Of a DNA stretch of 64,000 bases, positions 19,377 through 29,426 are shown in pieces. Origin of the DNA: Chitinophaga pinensis (GTDB lineage: Bacteria > Bacteroidota > Bacteroidia > UBA4408). The DNA lies in contig CAMAVS010000003.1 of NCBI GenBank assembly GCA_945861665.1, forward strand, positions 186,001 to 250,000, written 5' to 3'. The notes under the pieces are model-generated. The model was not told the DNA's origin, made no database searches, and worked only from the letters and a program-made list of their open reading frames with translations. Position numbers and translations under genes: made by a program. Positions within the stretch are counted from its first letter, which is position 1; the number at the start of each line of letters is the position of its first letter.

Positions 19377-20750
19377 TTATTCTATTAATAAATCTTCGTT
19401 TGTGTTTTCTTCCGACATTTCATCTATCAATATTTTTGATGTTTTCCCTCCTAATTCCTTTATTTTATTGGCTGTGGTTATTAAATTCCCTTTACCAGTT
19501 GTTAGTCTTTTATAAGCACAGCTCCAAGCATTTTGCGATTTCAGAAGGTGTTTTTCTACCTCTTTCATGTCTTCGCTTAAGCGTGCAATTTCATCGTGCA
19601 GGCCGCCACCAATACGTGCAATTTCCTGGACATTTTTGTTTTGGCGTTCTTGTTTCCATAAGGATGCAATGGTCCGTAAGGTAGCCAATAAGGTAGAAGG
19701 ACTAACAATCACTATTTGCTTTTCCCAGGCGAAGCTAAATAAGTCTTTATCGGCCTCAATGGCAATGCTGAAGGATGATTCTATTGGTACGAAAAGCATT
19801 ACAAAATCAGGAGTATCAAAATTGGAAGCACTGTGGTATTTTTTTTCGCTTAGTTGTTTAATATGATTTTTTATGGAAAATAAATGTTCACGTTTATATA
19901 ATTCTCTTTCTATATCATCCGAAGCATTTACACATTTTTCATATGCAATCAAGGAAACTTTCGAGTCTACTACTATGTGTTTGTTATCAGGTAAGTAAAT
20001 AACCACATCGGGCTTAATGATTTTACCATCCTCATTATTGGTAGTTACTTGGGTTTTATATTCCCTGTCTTTTACTAAACCCGAACGCTCCAGTATTTTC
20101 TCAAGTATTACCTCACCCCAGTTCCCTTGCTTTTTGTTGTCGCCCTTTAATGCTGTTGCAAGGTTATTCGCCTCATTGCTAATTTGCTTGTTTAGTTCGG
20201 TTAACAGTTTTATTTCTGTTTTTAAAGAAATTCGTTCTTTGTTTTCTTCCTGGTAATTTTTATCAATTTTCGATTCAAATTCTTTTATTCTTTCTTTTAA
20301 AGGATTTAGGATAATATCTAAATTGGTTTTATTTTGTTCAGTAAATTTTTTGCTTTTTTCATCCAATATTTTGTTGGCTATATTTTCGAATTCAAGGGTG
20401 AATTTTTTCTGTAATTCTTCTATCTCCTTTTTTTGTGTTGTTAATTTTTCATTCTGACTATTAAACACCTCTTCAGCTTTGGCCAGTCGTTTATGAAGTT
20501 GGGTTGTTACGTCTCTCTCAGAGATAATTTCAACTTTAGAGTTATCGTATTCCTTTTGTAAATTACCTATTAGCTTATCTGTTTCCTTCTCTTTGTTTTT
20601 TAAACGTTCTTCCAGTATACTATTCTCCTTGTCGAGCAGCACTAGCTGTTCTTTTGCTTTAGTTTCGGGAATATTTAACGTGTTCTTGAAATACAAATAT
20701 GCTATTACAGCCCCCACAATTAATCCCGTAATAAAAAATACAAGTTCCAT
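19377..20750 (-). CDS. rmuC: DNA recombination protein RmuC
   Basis: N-terminal TM, coiled coil, KGDNKKQGNWGEVILEKILERSGL, PDVVIYLPDNKHIVVDSKVSLIAYE. Confidence 0.93.
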   Translation of the reverse strand: MELVFFITGLIVGAVIAYLYFKNTLNIPETKAKEQLVLLDKENSILEERLKNKEKETDKLIGNLQKEYDNSKVEIISERDVTTQLHKRLAKAEEVFNSQNEKLTTQKKEIEELQKKFTLEFENIANKILDEKSKKFTEQNKTNLDIILNPLKERIKEFESKIDKNYQEENKERISLKTEIKLLTELNKQISNEANNLATALKGDNKKQGNWGEVILEKILERSGLVKDREYKTQVTTNNEDGKIIKPDVVIYLPDNKHIVVDSKVSLIAYEKCVNASDDIERELYKREHLFSIKNHIKQLSEKKYHSASNFDTPDFVMLFVPIESSFSIAIEADKDLFSFAWEKQIVIVSPSTLLATLRTIASLWKQERQNKNVQEIARIGGGLHDEIARLSEDMKEVEKHLLKSQNAWSCAYKRLTTGKGNLITTANKIKELGGKTSKILIDEMSEENTNEDLLIE

Positions 20751-20800
20751 TTTTATCTATCTGATGTAAAAATACGCAATTGCTTGTACTTACTCAACAA

Positions 20801-20830
20801 AAAAGCCCCGCAATTTGCGAGGCTTTTCTT
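20801..20830 (-). terminator. Rho-independent-type hairpin downstream of the 20850-21608 gene
   Basis: AAAAGCCCCGCAATTTGCGAGGCTTTT stem with U-tract on the minus strand. Confidence 0.75.
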
Positions 20831-20849
20831 ATTATTTTAAGTATTTTGA

Positions 20850-21608
20850 TTAGTGTGTGATAACCAGTTTTTTAGTGCTCGTAGATTTGTTATCTACTAC
20901 AAGCGAATAAAAATACATTCCATCTTCCAAATCAGATGTATTTATTACAGCTTTTCCTTGTACTTCTTCCAATTTAATGTCGCGAACTAAAACTCCAACC
21001 ATATTATATAATTGTAAGTGTGTGTTGGCCGCATTTTTTGTAGAATAAGAAATAGTTGTACTATAGATAGCAGGATTTGGTTGGGCTCCTGAAATTTCAT
21101 TTTGTAACAATGAAGGATTGGTTGCAATTCCTGCTGGTGTTACATGGTAAGTTACATAGAAAAATATACTATCCGTAGTTTGTGGAACAAAAAAAGTAAA
21201 TTGAATTGTCATAAAGCCAGATGAAACTGCGTGTGGCTCAAAATCACTTACAAATGGAAAATTTCCTCCAGCTGCAATATTTTGAGGTGTTGATACAAAA
21301 ATAGTCTCACCATAGCATAAAGTCCAACAAAAATAATTTACTGTTCCGTTTAGTTTTAATCCAAAACCATCACTACTAGTCACATATCGTTTTTGTACGT
21401 TAATGCTGTATGGAACAGCACCTGTATTATCAATTTTAAAGGTATGTGAGGGAAAGGTATTTGGTTCGCAATAAATATCAATAGTACCTCCTGAAGGGAT
21501 AATAGATTGGTCTGCCATTAATTTAATTTTAACATCATTAGCAAACTGTGCGGAAACAACAGTACTAATTAGTAACAAAGAGAATAATGAAAGTATACTT
21601 TTTTTCAT
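20850..21608 (-). CDS. secreted protein with T9SS type A C-terminal sorting domain
   Basis: Signal peptide MKKSILSLFSLLLISTVVSAQ; C-term QLYNMVGVLVRDIKLEE..LEDGMYFYSLVVDNKSTSTKKLVITH. Confidence 0.85.
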   Translation of the reverse strand: MKKSILSLFSLLLISTVVSAQFANDVKIKLMADQSIIPSGGTIDIYCEPNTFPSHTFKIDNTGAVPYSINVQKRYVTSSDGFGLKLNGTVNYFCWTLCYGETIFVSTPQNIAAGGNFPFVSDFEPHAVSSGFMTIQFTFFVPQTTDSIFFYVTYHVTPAGIATNPSLLQNEISGAQPNPAIYSTTISYSTKNAANTHLQLYNMVGVLVRDIKLEEVQGKAVINTSDLEDGMYFYSLVVDNKSTSTKKLVITH

Positions 21609-21653
21609 AATTTGAAATATTGAAATTATATAACAAATATAATCAAATAATTT

Positions 21654-23318
21654 TTAAAATGAATATGTCAGTCCAGCCATTAGGTTGAATTTTTGGGTAG
21701 GGTAGTTATTCCAGCGGTAATAGCGCATACCTGCTATGTTGTTAAATCGTATAAATGTAGATAGCTTTTTGTTGTAGCGGTATTCAACCCCTACATTTAT
21801 GTCCGTAATGCCTTTAAGTGTTTTTTGTGATACCAAAGTACTGCCAGTATTCGCATCTAGTTCATTTAATTGAGCAATTTGGCTGCCAATAGTGAAAACA
21901 TCCAAGGAAACTAAAATTTTATCTTCTAAGTTGTATTTACCCAAGAGCCCAACTTCAAAGACCGGTTTATACCAAGCTTTTACTTCATTCTTTGTCGTAT
22001 AGTTGAAATAATTAGCCTTTAAGGAAATATTCAGTTTTTCTTTTTGTGTAAAGGAAACTTCTCCATGAACTGTAAGAATATTAATATCATCGTACACAAC
22101 TGTAAATTTATTTTGTAGAGTATTGGCTGCATAGCTAGTATATAAAGGCATTTGCTCACAAATTTGGTAAGAACCAAATACATTAAAGGATAATTTGGAA
22201 CTATAACTACCCCTGAATCCAATTTTGGCATCCGCCTTAGTTGTTGTGTTTTTTAAGGGGAGTGTGTGTAAAATAAATGGGTTTTCAAGTGCCAGAGATT
22301 TAAAACTGTTACGTTTGTTTGTTCCTATTAGTTCCGCATAGGCAGCAAAAATATTTTCCACTACGTTGTATTTAAATGCGAGGTTGGGTAAAAAATGGGT
22401 TTTATTTTGATCTGTTTCAATAGTAGTATTTATTCCCATATTGGCTTGCCACTTTGTGCCACTGAATTTTATAAATGGGTTAATAAGCACTATTCCTGCT
22501 GTCGTTGGTGTCCCAGTATATTTATAATCGTAATAATCAAATGAAATTGTTCCCCCAATTAATTCTTTGGTTAAGTATTTACTGCCTGTAACCGTAACTT
22601 TAACGTTGTTTTCTACTGTCGACCCGATATCCGAGAAGTTGTAATACGTTAAGCCAATGTTGTGGTTAAATACCGATGAGTCTTTGTAAGTACTTTCAAA
22701 CTGAAATTTCCCGTCAATGTTTGTATACCGATCTTTGGTCTCATCCCTTAATGAATCGGAGTCGTAAATATTGCTATTAAAACCATAGTAGTGAATCAAA
22801 TTGCTATTGAAGTTTGATTCAGCACTAAGTATATGATTGGGCACAAAATACTTTCCGTATAAACGCACATCGTTATTGCTAAATCCAGCAAAACCTACAT
22901 CATTAAGTGTTGCTTTTGATGAAAAGTGTTTTGCGTGTGCACCAATAGAGTATCTTTTTGATCGCAAATTGTTAATGAAACATTCACCATAAGGGCTGGA
23001 ATAGTTTCCTAGTCCAGCCTTTACATAACCTCTATATAATTTTGTAAGTGGCTCACCTTTCATTATTGCCGGGTTAATTGCGCTTAAATTTAATTTCCTA
23101 TCAATGTATTTAGTAATGATAGGGTATTTAAGTACAAGAATGGGGGGGGTTGTGTCTATTATTGAAGGGTTATCATTTAATTTAAATGCGTCGGAAATGG
23201 TAGGTTTGTAATCTTGTGTCACAATTACTTGTTCTGTTGTAACCTGTGCAATACTTTTTTGTGAAAAGGAGCATAAGATTACTGCTGCCGCTAAACAATA
23301 ATTAAAATTCTTATTCAT
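21654..23318 (-). CDS. outer-membrane beta-barrel protein
   Basis: Signal peptide MNKNFNYCLAAAVILCSFSQKSIAQ; amphipathic beta repeats, terminal aromatic YSF; start set at MNKNF rather than the ORF-track start at 23387. Confidence 0.75.
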   Translation of the reverse strand: MNKNFNYCLAAAVILCSFSQKSIAQVTTEQVIVTQDYKPTISDAFKLNDNPSIIDTTPPILVLKYPIITKYIDRKLNLSAINPAIMKGEPLTKLYRGYVKAGLGNYSSPYGECFINNLRSKRYSIGAHAKHFSSKATLNDVGFAGFSNNDVRLYGKYFVPNHILSAESNFNSNLIHYYGFNSNIYDSDSLRDETKDRYTNIDGKFQFESTYKDSSVFNHNIGLTYYNFSDIGSTVENNVKVTVTGSKYLTKELIGGTISFDYYDYKYTGTPTTAGIVLINPFIKFSGTKWQANMGINTTIETDQNKTHFLPNLAFKYNVVENIFAAYAELIGTNKRNSFKSLALENPFILHTLPLKNTTTKADAKIGFRGSYSSKLSFNVFGSYQICEQMPLYTSYAANTLQNKFTVVYDDINILTVHGEVSFTQKEKLNISLKANYFNYTTKNEVKAWYKPVFEVGLLGKYNLEDKILVSLDVFTIGSQIAQLNELDANTGSTLVSQKTLKGITDINVGVEYRYNKKLSTFIRFNNIAGMRYYRWNNYPTQKFNLMAGLTYSF

Positions 23319-26300
23319 TGTTACCTCCTTGGTTTGGAATAATATCATCTTCAAAAAGTTCATTATCGTTAATATTGTTTGTGTCAAACTTTATTTCCAT
23401 TTCTTGTTGTTTGCGTTTTTGCTCTTCTGCTTTTTCAATTTCTATAATTTGATTTAAACGATCTTGTGCTTCGTTCACTAAATCTTGCCCTTCATAATTA
23501 TCAATAATGCTTTGTAAAGTTGATTTAGTCTGAAAATTATCCCCCTTTGTATAATATACTTCTGCCAGTAAAATAAAACTTTTAGCTATCCAATAATCGT
23601 AAGAGGGTATCTGATCCACCAAATCGAAAATGGTTTTTTCAACTTCCTTAATTTTATTTTGTTTGAATTGTAGCAAGGCTACATTATATTTTGCTTCAGC
23701 TCCAAGTATGTTTTTTGTTAGGCTGGCGGTAGTTAAAAATTCGGTCATTGCCAAGGAATCATTTTTTAATCCCAAAGCACTTTTAGCAATTGTTAAATGC
23801 GACTCATAAACCAATTCATTGCTCACTTTATTAGTCTGAATAAGCTTGTTGGCTTGAGTTATACTGGCGAGAAATTGATTTAATTTAAAATGGCTGCGCA
23901 TTTGCCCTATTCTTGATTCAATTATGTTTGAAGGCAATTCGGCTAATTGTTCTAGTTTTTCGTAATAGCTAATTGCATCGGTGAAATTATTTTGTTTAAA
24001 ACTGATATACCCTGATCTTAGTAATGATTTTTCGGTAAACTTATTTTTCGATTGCATCGATACATACCTATAACCAATTAATGCTTCGGTTAAATTAGTT
24101 GAGTTTTCTGTTTTAAACATACACTCAGCGTAGTAAAAATTAGCATTAAGTAAGAAGTAGCCGTTGGGATACTTGTCCAAATAATTTTTTAAATCTTTCG
24201 ATGAGTTTTCGCAATCTCCTTTCATATAGCGGTTTTTGGCAGCTTCATAGGTTGTGGAATCTAATGTAGAAGGACTGATACTAACACCTGTTTGCCCTTT
24301 TAAATAGGTTTCAAATTCAGCAATGTTTCCTTGCTCTACATAAATATTTTTCATTCCGTTGATAGCCTCCTTTGCTTCAGGAGTAGATGGGTAGGCAGTA
24401 ATTACCTTTTTGTATATTTCCAATGCAGCTTCGTTTTGATCGGTGTTAAAATAGATTAATGCCGTTTTAAGTAATGCTTTTTTTGCATAACTACTATTCG
24501 GATGTTCTGCAACAACCCTCTTAAAATAAGCTAATGCGTTGTCGCTATTGTTTTGAACCTGGAAAGTATTGCCCAATTCAAATATTGCATCATCGAGGTA
24601 AGGTGACACCAGGTAATTACTAAGAATCGTTTCTAAATGAGTTATCTTCTCATTATATTTCCCAAGTACCCCCAAGGAGTTCGCTTTTTGAAACAAGGCA
24701 TAGTCGTTGTCTATTAAATGAATTTTTATGGCTTCATCGTAATAATCGATAGCATTGTTATAGTCCTTGTTTATAAAGTAACAGTCAGCGGTACGAATAA
24801 AGGCATCGTTAATTTTTTTTATATCCTTTTCGTTTTTATATCCAGTATATTTTCTAAACCAAATAGCGGCTTCTGTATAATTTGTTTTTTGAAAATAGGA
24901 ATAGCCTATATTATAATTAACAGTATTAAACGTAGCAAGTACTGCTGCTCCTGGTTCAAATAAAAAGGCTTTATAGCTAATTATAGCTTCATCGTATTTT
25001 GCTATTCGATAATTAGCATCCGCTTTCCAATAATGTGCTTCAGCATTAATGCGTTTATCTTTAGGTGTACTTAATGATTTGTCAAATAATCCAATGGACT
25101 CAACATATTTTCTATCGTTAAACAATTCCACCCCTCTATTATAGGCTATTTTTTGGTAGGCAAATTCTATGTCTAAACTTTTGTTTTTTATTTTTTCTAT
25201 AGAGTTAAGGGCTTCATCGTTGTTTTTAGTACTTAAATAAACATTCATTAAGAATTTATAAACTTCATCTAGTCGTGCTGAAGAAGGATACTCTTTGATA
25301 TATAAATCAAACCCAACTATAGCATTTTGAAAAGGATTACCATCTAGTTCGTAAGTTAATTTTGCATAGCTATAAAGGGCATCTTCTTTTATAATGGGGT
25401 CAAAATTAAATTTAGATGACGAAAAAAAAGCATTCTTAGCACTTTGTTTATTTCCTACTTGTAAATAGCAATCGGCTAATTGATAATACGCAGTTTGTGT
25501 AAGTATATCAATTGTATCTACAACAACTTTTTGAAATGACAACGCGGCTTTTTTGTAGTCGTTTGTTTTATAATAGGCATAGCCAATTTGGTAATGGTCG
25601 TTGCGGTTGATTTCTGTAGATTTTTTTAAGAATTTTTCCAAATATGGAATTGCTTCTTTGTAACGAGCGGTTCGGCAAAATGCATCTCCCACTATATGAG
25701 AAATTTCGGGAATACGTTTGGTATTTAGTGAATCGAGTAGGGAAGGACCATATGCAATTACCTCATCGTATTTTCCTTGCAGATAATATATTTGAGTAAT
25801 GTAATAAGGAACTACAGATGAAAAAAGGCTGCTTTGCTTTAATTTTATAAAACCGAGCATTGCTGTTTCGTAGTTTGTCTCTAAATAGGCTATGTGAGAG
25901 TAATAATAAGTGGCAGGTACTGCATATTTATTGTCTACATCTTTTATTTCAAAAAACATTTTCTTACTCTTATCGTATATCTTTTTATCAAAATAGCAAT
26001 AGCCGGCTTTGAAATAATATTCCGAAAGTTGATCGTTAGTGAGACTATAAACATCAACCTTTGCATACCATTCTGATGCATCTTCGAAACGCTTTTTGCG
26101 GTATTTGAAATTTCCCATTTGGAAGTAAGCTAGTTTAGCTTTTTGACTCTCGGGATGGTTGTTTATAAATGTTATAAGTTGTTGCTCTGCATCGGTATTG
26201 AAAAGTTCTAATGCACAAAGGGTTGAGTAATATTCGGAATTAATAGTAATTTCCGATTGGGCTGGCATTTTTTCAATGATGTCTTGAAAGCTTCTTTGTG

Positions 26301-26448
26301 CTGCGCTGTATTTTTCTTTGTGGAAAAGTTCTAATGCCAAGTTGTAATCAGCATCTTGGTCAACATATATTTGCGTTTTTTGGGCTATCGATGTCGCTGC
26401 AAGTGAGAAAAAAAATAGGGTACTAAAAAAGAGTGCTTTCACTTTCAT
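23311..26448 (-). CDS. large tetratricopeptide-repeat protein, exported
   Basis: Signal peptide plus many TPR motifs over 1045 aa; overlaps the start of the OMP gene by 8 nt. Confidence 0.88.
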   Translation of the reverse strand: MKVKALFFSTLFFFSLAATSIAQKTQIYVDQDADYNLALELFHKEKYSAAQRSFQDIIEKMPAQSEITINSEYYSTLCALELFNTDAEQQLITFINNHPESQKAKLAYFQMGNFKYRKKRFEDASEWYAKVDVYSLTNDQLSEYYFKAGYCYFDKKIYDKSKKMFFEIKDVDNKYAVPATYYYSHIAYLETNYETAMLGFIKLKQSSLFSSVVPYYITQIYYLQGKYDEVIAYGPSLLDSLNTKRIPEISHIVGDAFCRTARYKEAIPYLEKFLKKSTEINRNDHYQIGYAYYKTNDYKKAALSFQKVVVDTIDILTQTAYYQLADCYLQVGNKQSAKNAFFSSSKFNFDPIIKEDALYSYAKLTYELDGNPFQNAIVGFDLYIKEYPSSARLDEVYKFLMNVYLSTKNNDEALNSIEKIKNKSLDIEFAYQKIAYNRGVELFNDRKYVESIGLFDKSLSTPKDKRINAEAHYWKADANYRIAKYDEAIISYKAFLFEPGAAVLATFNTVNYNIGYSYFQKTNYTEAAIWFRKYTGYKNEKDIKKINDAFIRTADCYFINKDYNNAIDYYDEAIKIHLIDNDYALFQKANSLGVLGKYNEKITHLETILSNYLVSPYLDDAIFELGNTFQVQNNSDNALAYFKRVVAEHPNSSYAKKALLKTALIYFNTDQNEAALEIYKKVITAYPSTPEAKEAINGMKNIYVEQGNIAEFETYLKGQTGVSISPSTLDSTTYEAAKNRYMKGDCENSSKDLKNYLDKYPNGYFLLNANFYYAECMFKTENSTNLTEALIGYRYVSMQSKNKFTEKSLLRSGYISFKQNNFTDAISYYEKLEQLAELPSNIIESRIGQMRSHFKLNQFLASITQANKLIQTNKVSNELVYESHLTIAKSALGLKNDSLAMTEFLTTASLTKNILGAEAKYNVALLQFKQNKIKEVEKTIFDLVDQIPSYDYWIAKSFILLAEVYYTKGDNFQTKSTLQSIIDNYEGQDLVNEAQDRLNQIIEIEKAEEQKRKQQEMEIKFDTNNINDNELFEDDIIPNQGGNNE

Positions 26449-26581
26449 ATTGCTGCTTAGGAATTAGGCTGCTAATTTAAGTGCTATTAAAAAGGAAAAT
26501 TTTAAGGAATCGATAAGTTATTAACCCTTAACTGTTCATAGTGTTAAGGGAAAATAAATCAAAATGAAATTCCGAATAACA

Positions 26582-27607
26582 TTAATGCTGTACAACAATT
26601 TTGCATGCTTGGTCCTTTGTTTTTACAAAATAAAAACCATTTGGGAAGTTGTTTACATCAATGCTTGTCTTTAACTGACTGCTTTTTACAGATAACACCA
26701 GTTGTGATTCGCAATTGTATATGGCAATGTTTTCTCCTACAGTTTTTGTGTTAATGGTTAATATATTGTTTGCCGGGTTGGGACTAAGGGAGTTTATATT
26801 ATTTGTGTTTCCTGAAATAGAGCTAAGCATTAGGTTAATACCTCTGTACCTTGCTCTTGAAATAGTAAAATTATTTGCCAATAAAATACCACTCAGTTCA
26901 AAGTAAGGGATTTTGTCAGTATTTGTGAGCCATTTTATCGTGCGCGTATTGTTTGGAAAACTAAACCCAAAACCATTTAAATTAATACTGTCTACCGAAA
27001 TAATGTCTGAAACAACCCGTATGCAATTTGCAGTTCCAAAAGGAGTTTTTATAGTGCCCCAACCATCTACAGTGTTTATTCTGTAGCCTTTTTGTATGTA
27101 ATTCATTAATCCATTTATTTGAATTGAATAATCAAAGGTGCTACTGTCACGGTCTTGATAATTTAAAGGAAAGGTGTAAATTTCATCGTTGTCTCCATAG
27201 TAGGCAGCTAATGGGATTCCTTGATAGCTTAAGCCTGTTCCTTCTGCTTCAAATTTGCCATTTGATTTTTTATAAAAACTATAAACATTTGTAAATGAAA
27301 ATGCTCCTACACCAATTGTATCATTTGTTTTTAAGCCATATTTATTAAGTCCAAGAAAGTAAAATGCATAAGGTGTTTGTAGAGCATTTTCGTAATTATA
27401 AACCCCTTGGCTTATGCTTGCAACAGTATCAAATACCCAATTGTAATTTGGACCTGTTATTGTAGCATCAACTGAAATAGGGTTAATGTTGGTATAACGG
27501 ATAGTGTCGTCTGACGAAGGCATGTCGCTGGACGTAATGCTTATTTGAGCAAATAGTACGTTTGATAATAATGTTAATATAGAGAATAGGGAGATTGTTT
27601 TTTTCAT
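26582..27607 (-). CDS. secreted protein with T9SS C-terminal sorting domain
   Basis: Signal peptide MKKTISLFSILTLLSNVLFAQ; NSLSPNPANNILTI..NFPNGFYFVKTKDQACKIVVQH. Confidence 0.85.
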   Translation of the reverse strand: MKKTISLFSILTLLSNVLFAQISITSSDMPSSDDTIRYTNINPISVDATITGPNYNWVFDTVASISQGVYNYENALQTPYAFYFLGLNKYGLKTNDTIGVGAFSFTNVYSFYKKSNGKFEAEGTGLSYQGIPLAAYYGDNDEIYTFPLNYQDRDSSTFDYSIQINGLMNYIQKGYRINTVDGWGTIKTPFGTANCIRVVSDIISVDSINLNGFGFSFPNNTRTIKWLTNTDKIPYFELSGILLANNFTISRARYRGINLMLSSISGNTNNINSLSPNPANNILTINTKTVGENIAIYNCESQLVLSVKSSQLKTSIDVNNFPNGFYFVKTKDQACKIVVQH

Positions 27608-27719
27608 GTCAGCATGTTAAAAGCTTGCATCTTGTTCAAAAAGTATAGCGTGTTAATCATTTTGTAACAGCGAATGTGCGACTTTTGGATTAGCATTGAC
27701 GTTGCTTGAGTTGTTTGCA

Positions 27720-29312
27720 TTATTTTTTGTTCGTATTGTTGTTATTGAAATCAATAATGTATTTATTTTCATCAATTTCTCCTACATTTACAGGAGATGT
27801 TGTTTGAAGGTATTTTCCTTTATCGTTTTTGTATACAACAAAAGCGTCCGGTATTCCTGCCTTATTAATTTTTTTTCTACTAGTAATGGCCGTCTCGTAT
27901 GTTTTATAATTACCTGAAAGGTAAATATTGATTGAATCTTTTGGGTTTTTAATAACTACAATGTTACCAATGCTGAGGTATTTATTAATCAACTCTATTG
28001 GTACTTTGTTTTTAAAGGAGCCTAAAAATACAAAGTAGGATAAATTTTTCATTTTAGGGTTAAGTGAAGCAGCTACTTCTTTTGGGTTATTTAAGTTTAC
28101 CTTCATTGCGTAAGCATTAGTAGAGTCAATAAACCTAAGCCACTCTTCTTCCATTGATTGTTCGGTATAAGTTACACCTTTTGTATTTGTAATTGCACCT
28201 TGTGCGGAGCCTAACTCTTTGTCTAAAAAATCGGAAGCTAAGTCTCCATCATCATCCAATGGAACACCGGCAGTGTCTACATCAACGTCTTTAGGAGTGA
28301 ATGGGCTAAAATCTATCAGGTCGCTAATACCATCAGCGTCTTCATCTTCGTTACCAAATGCAAGATAGTTGCCATCAGAATCTTTTTCTTGTAATAGTTT
28401 TTCTTTTGTCTGCGGACCAACTAAATCAAAATTTAATGAAAAGCAACTCATAACAAACCGATCGTTTTTCTTATCGCCTAGTCGATTTCCTACACCCATT
28501 TTATTTACATTATCAATATTATCTGTTTGTGAAAAATGGATTGCAGTTGCTAATTTAAAATCAACTCTATCACTTAACTTAAAAATAACACCTGCTCCAA
28601 TTGGAAAAGCAATTGATCGTTCACGATACTTTCCCAAGCCATCTATATTGGCTTCTCGTAAATCCGATTCATAAGTATAATCTCTGACTAATAATTTTGA
28701 TTGTGATGCTAAGGGGTTAGTTTCTTCTAAATTATGGATTGATCCATCGGTCCAATAATGGTATGTTTCACCGTTGCGGTCTGTTAAATCTGTTTTTGAA
28801 AGAAATTCGAATGTCTCTATTCCTAAAAAAACATAAGGTGTTATGTTGCGCTGTGCCGGTAATAGTTGGTCGAAATTATAAGTAAGCACTGCCCCTCCAA
28901 GGCGTATTTGTGTTTCAAAATTCAAATTACGAGTAGCAGTTCTTTCGTTTGCTCCAAGTTTTCCGAACAATACATAAAACTTTAAGTCTAAATATTCATT
29001 TAAGTTTTTAGCAATATTTAATTCGTAAGCAGGTCGACTTACTTGCATTTTTGCAAATTTCTTATTACTAACCTCACCATAAAATGAAAGTTTCCCTGTT
29101 CCAAATCCTATGATTGGTTTAGATGCTTTCAAAGTATTTAACTCATATTCACTTTTAAGAATACTATCCCTAATTACTTCTTCATCTTTTAATGGTATTT
29201 CGGGGTCGACTAAATTCCTTTCCTCTGCACTATTAAGAGGGTCGTCTTGTGCATCAACTACTGTCGTAGTTATTATTATCAAAAAGATTGCCTTAATTAA
29301 TTTTCTAAACAT
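27720..29312 (-). CDS. outer-membrane beta-barrel protein with acidic thrombospondin-3-like linker and SPOR-like C-terminus
   Basis: N-term signal; beta-rich region; DEDADGISDLIDFSPFTPKDVDVDTAGVPLDDDGD; C-term YFVFLGSFKNKVP..IYLSGNYKTYETAITSRKKINKAGIPDAFVVY. Confidence 0.65.
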   Translation of the reverse strand: MFRKLIKAIFLIIITTTVVDAQDDPLNSAEERNLVDPEIPLKDEEVIRDSILKSEYELNTLKASKPIIGFGTGKLSFYGEVSNKKFAKMQVSRPAYELNIAKNLNEYLDLKFYVLFGKLGANERTATRNLNFETQIRLGGAVLTYNFDQLLPAQRNITPYVFLGIETFEFLSKTDLTDRNGETYHYWTDGSIHNLEETNPLASQSKLLVRDYTYESDLREANIDGLGKYRERSIAFPIGAGVIFKLSDRVDFKLATAIHFSQTDNIDNVNKMGVGNRLGDKKNDRFVMSCFSLNFDLVGPQTKEKLLQEKDSDGNYLAFGNEDEDADGISDLIDFSPFTPKDVDVDTAGVPLDDDGDLASDFLDKELGSAQGAITNTKGVTYTEQSMEEEWLRFIDSTNAYAMKVNLNNPKEVAASLNPKMKNLSYFVFLGSFKNKVPIELINKYLSIGNIVVIKNPKDSINIYLSGNYKTYETAITSRKKINKAGIPDAFVVYKNDKGKYLQTTSPVNVGEIDENKYIIDFNNNNTNKK

Positions 29313-29426
29313 AAAGTTTACTAAGCTTTATAGGTACATTCTTAACTTGTAAATATACAATTATTTTATTTAGAATAAGGTATTTTATCCAAGTTTGGCT
29401 TGAAATCAATAATGATTGTGAAAAAG

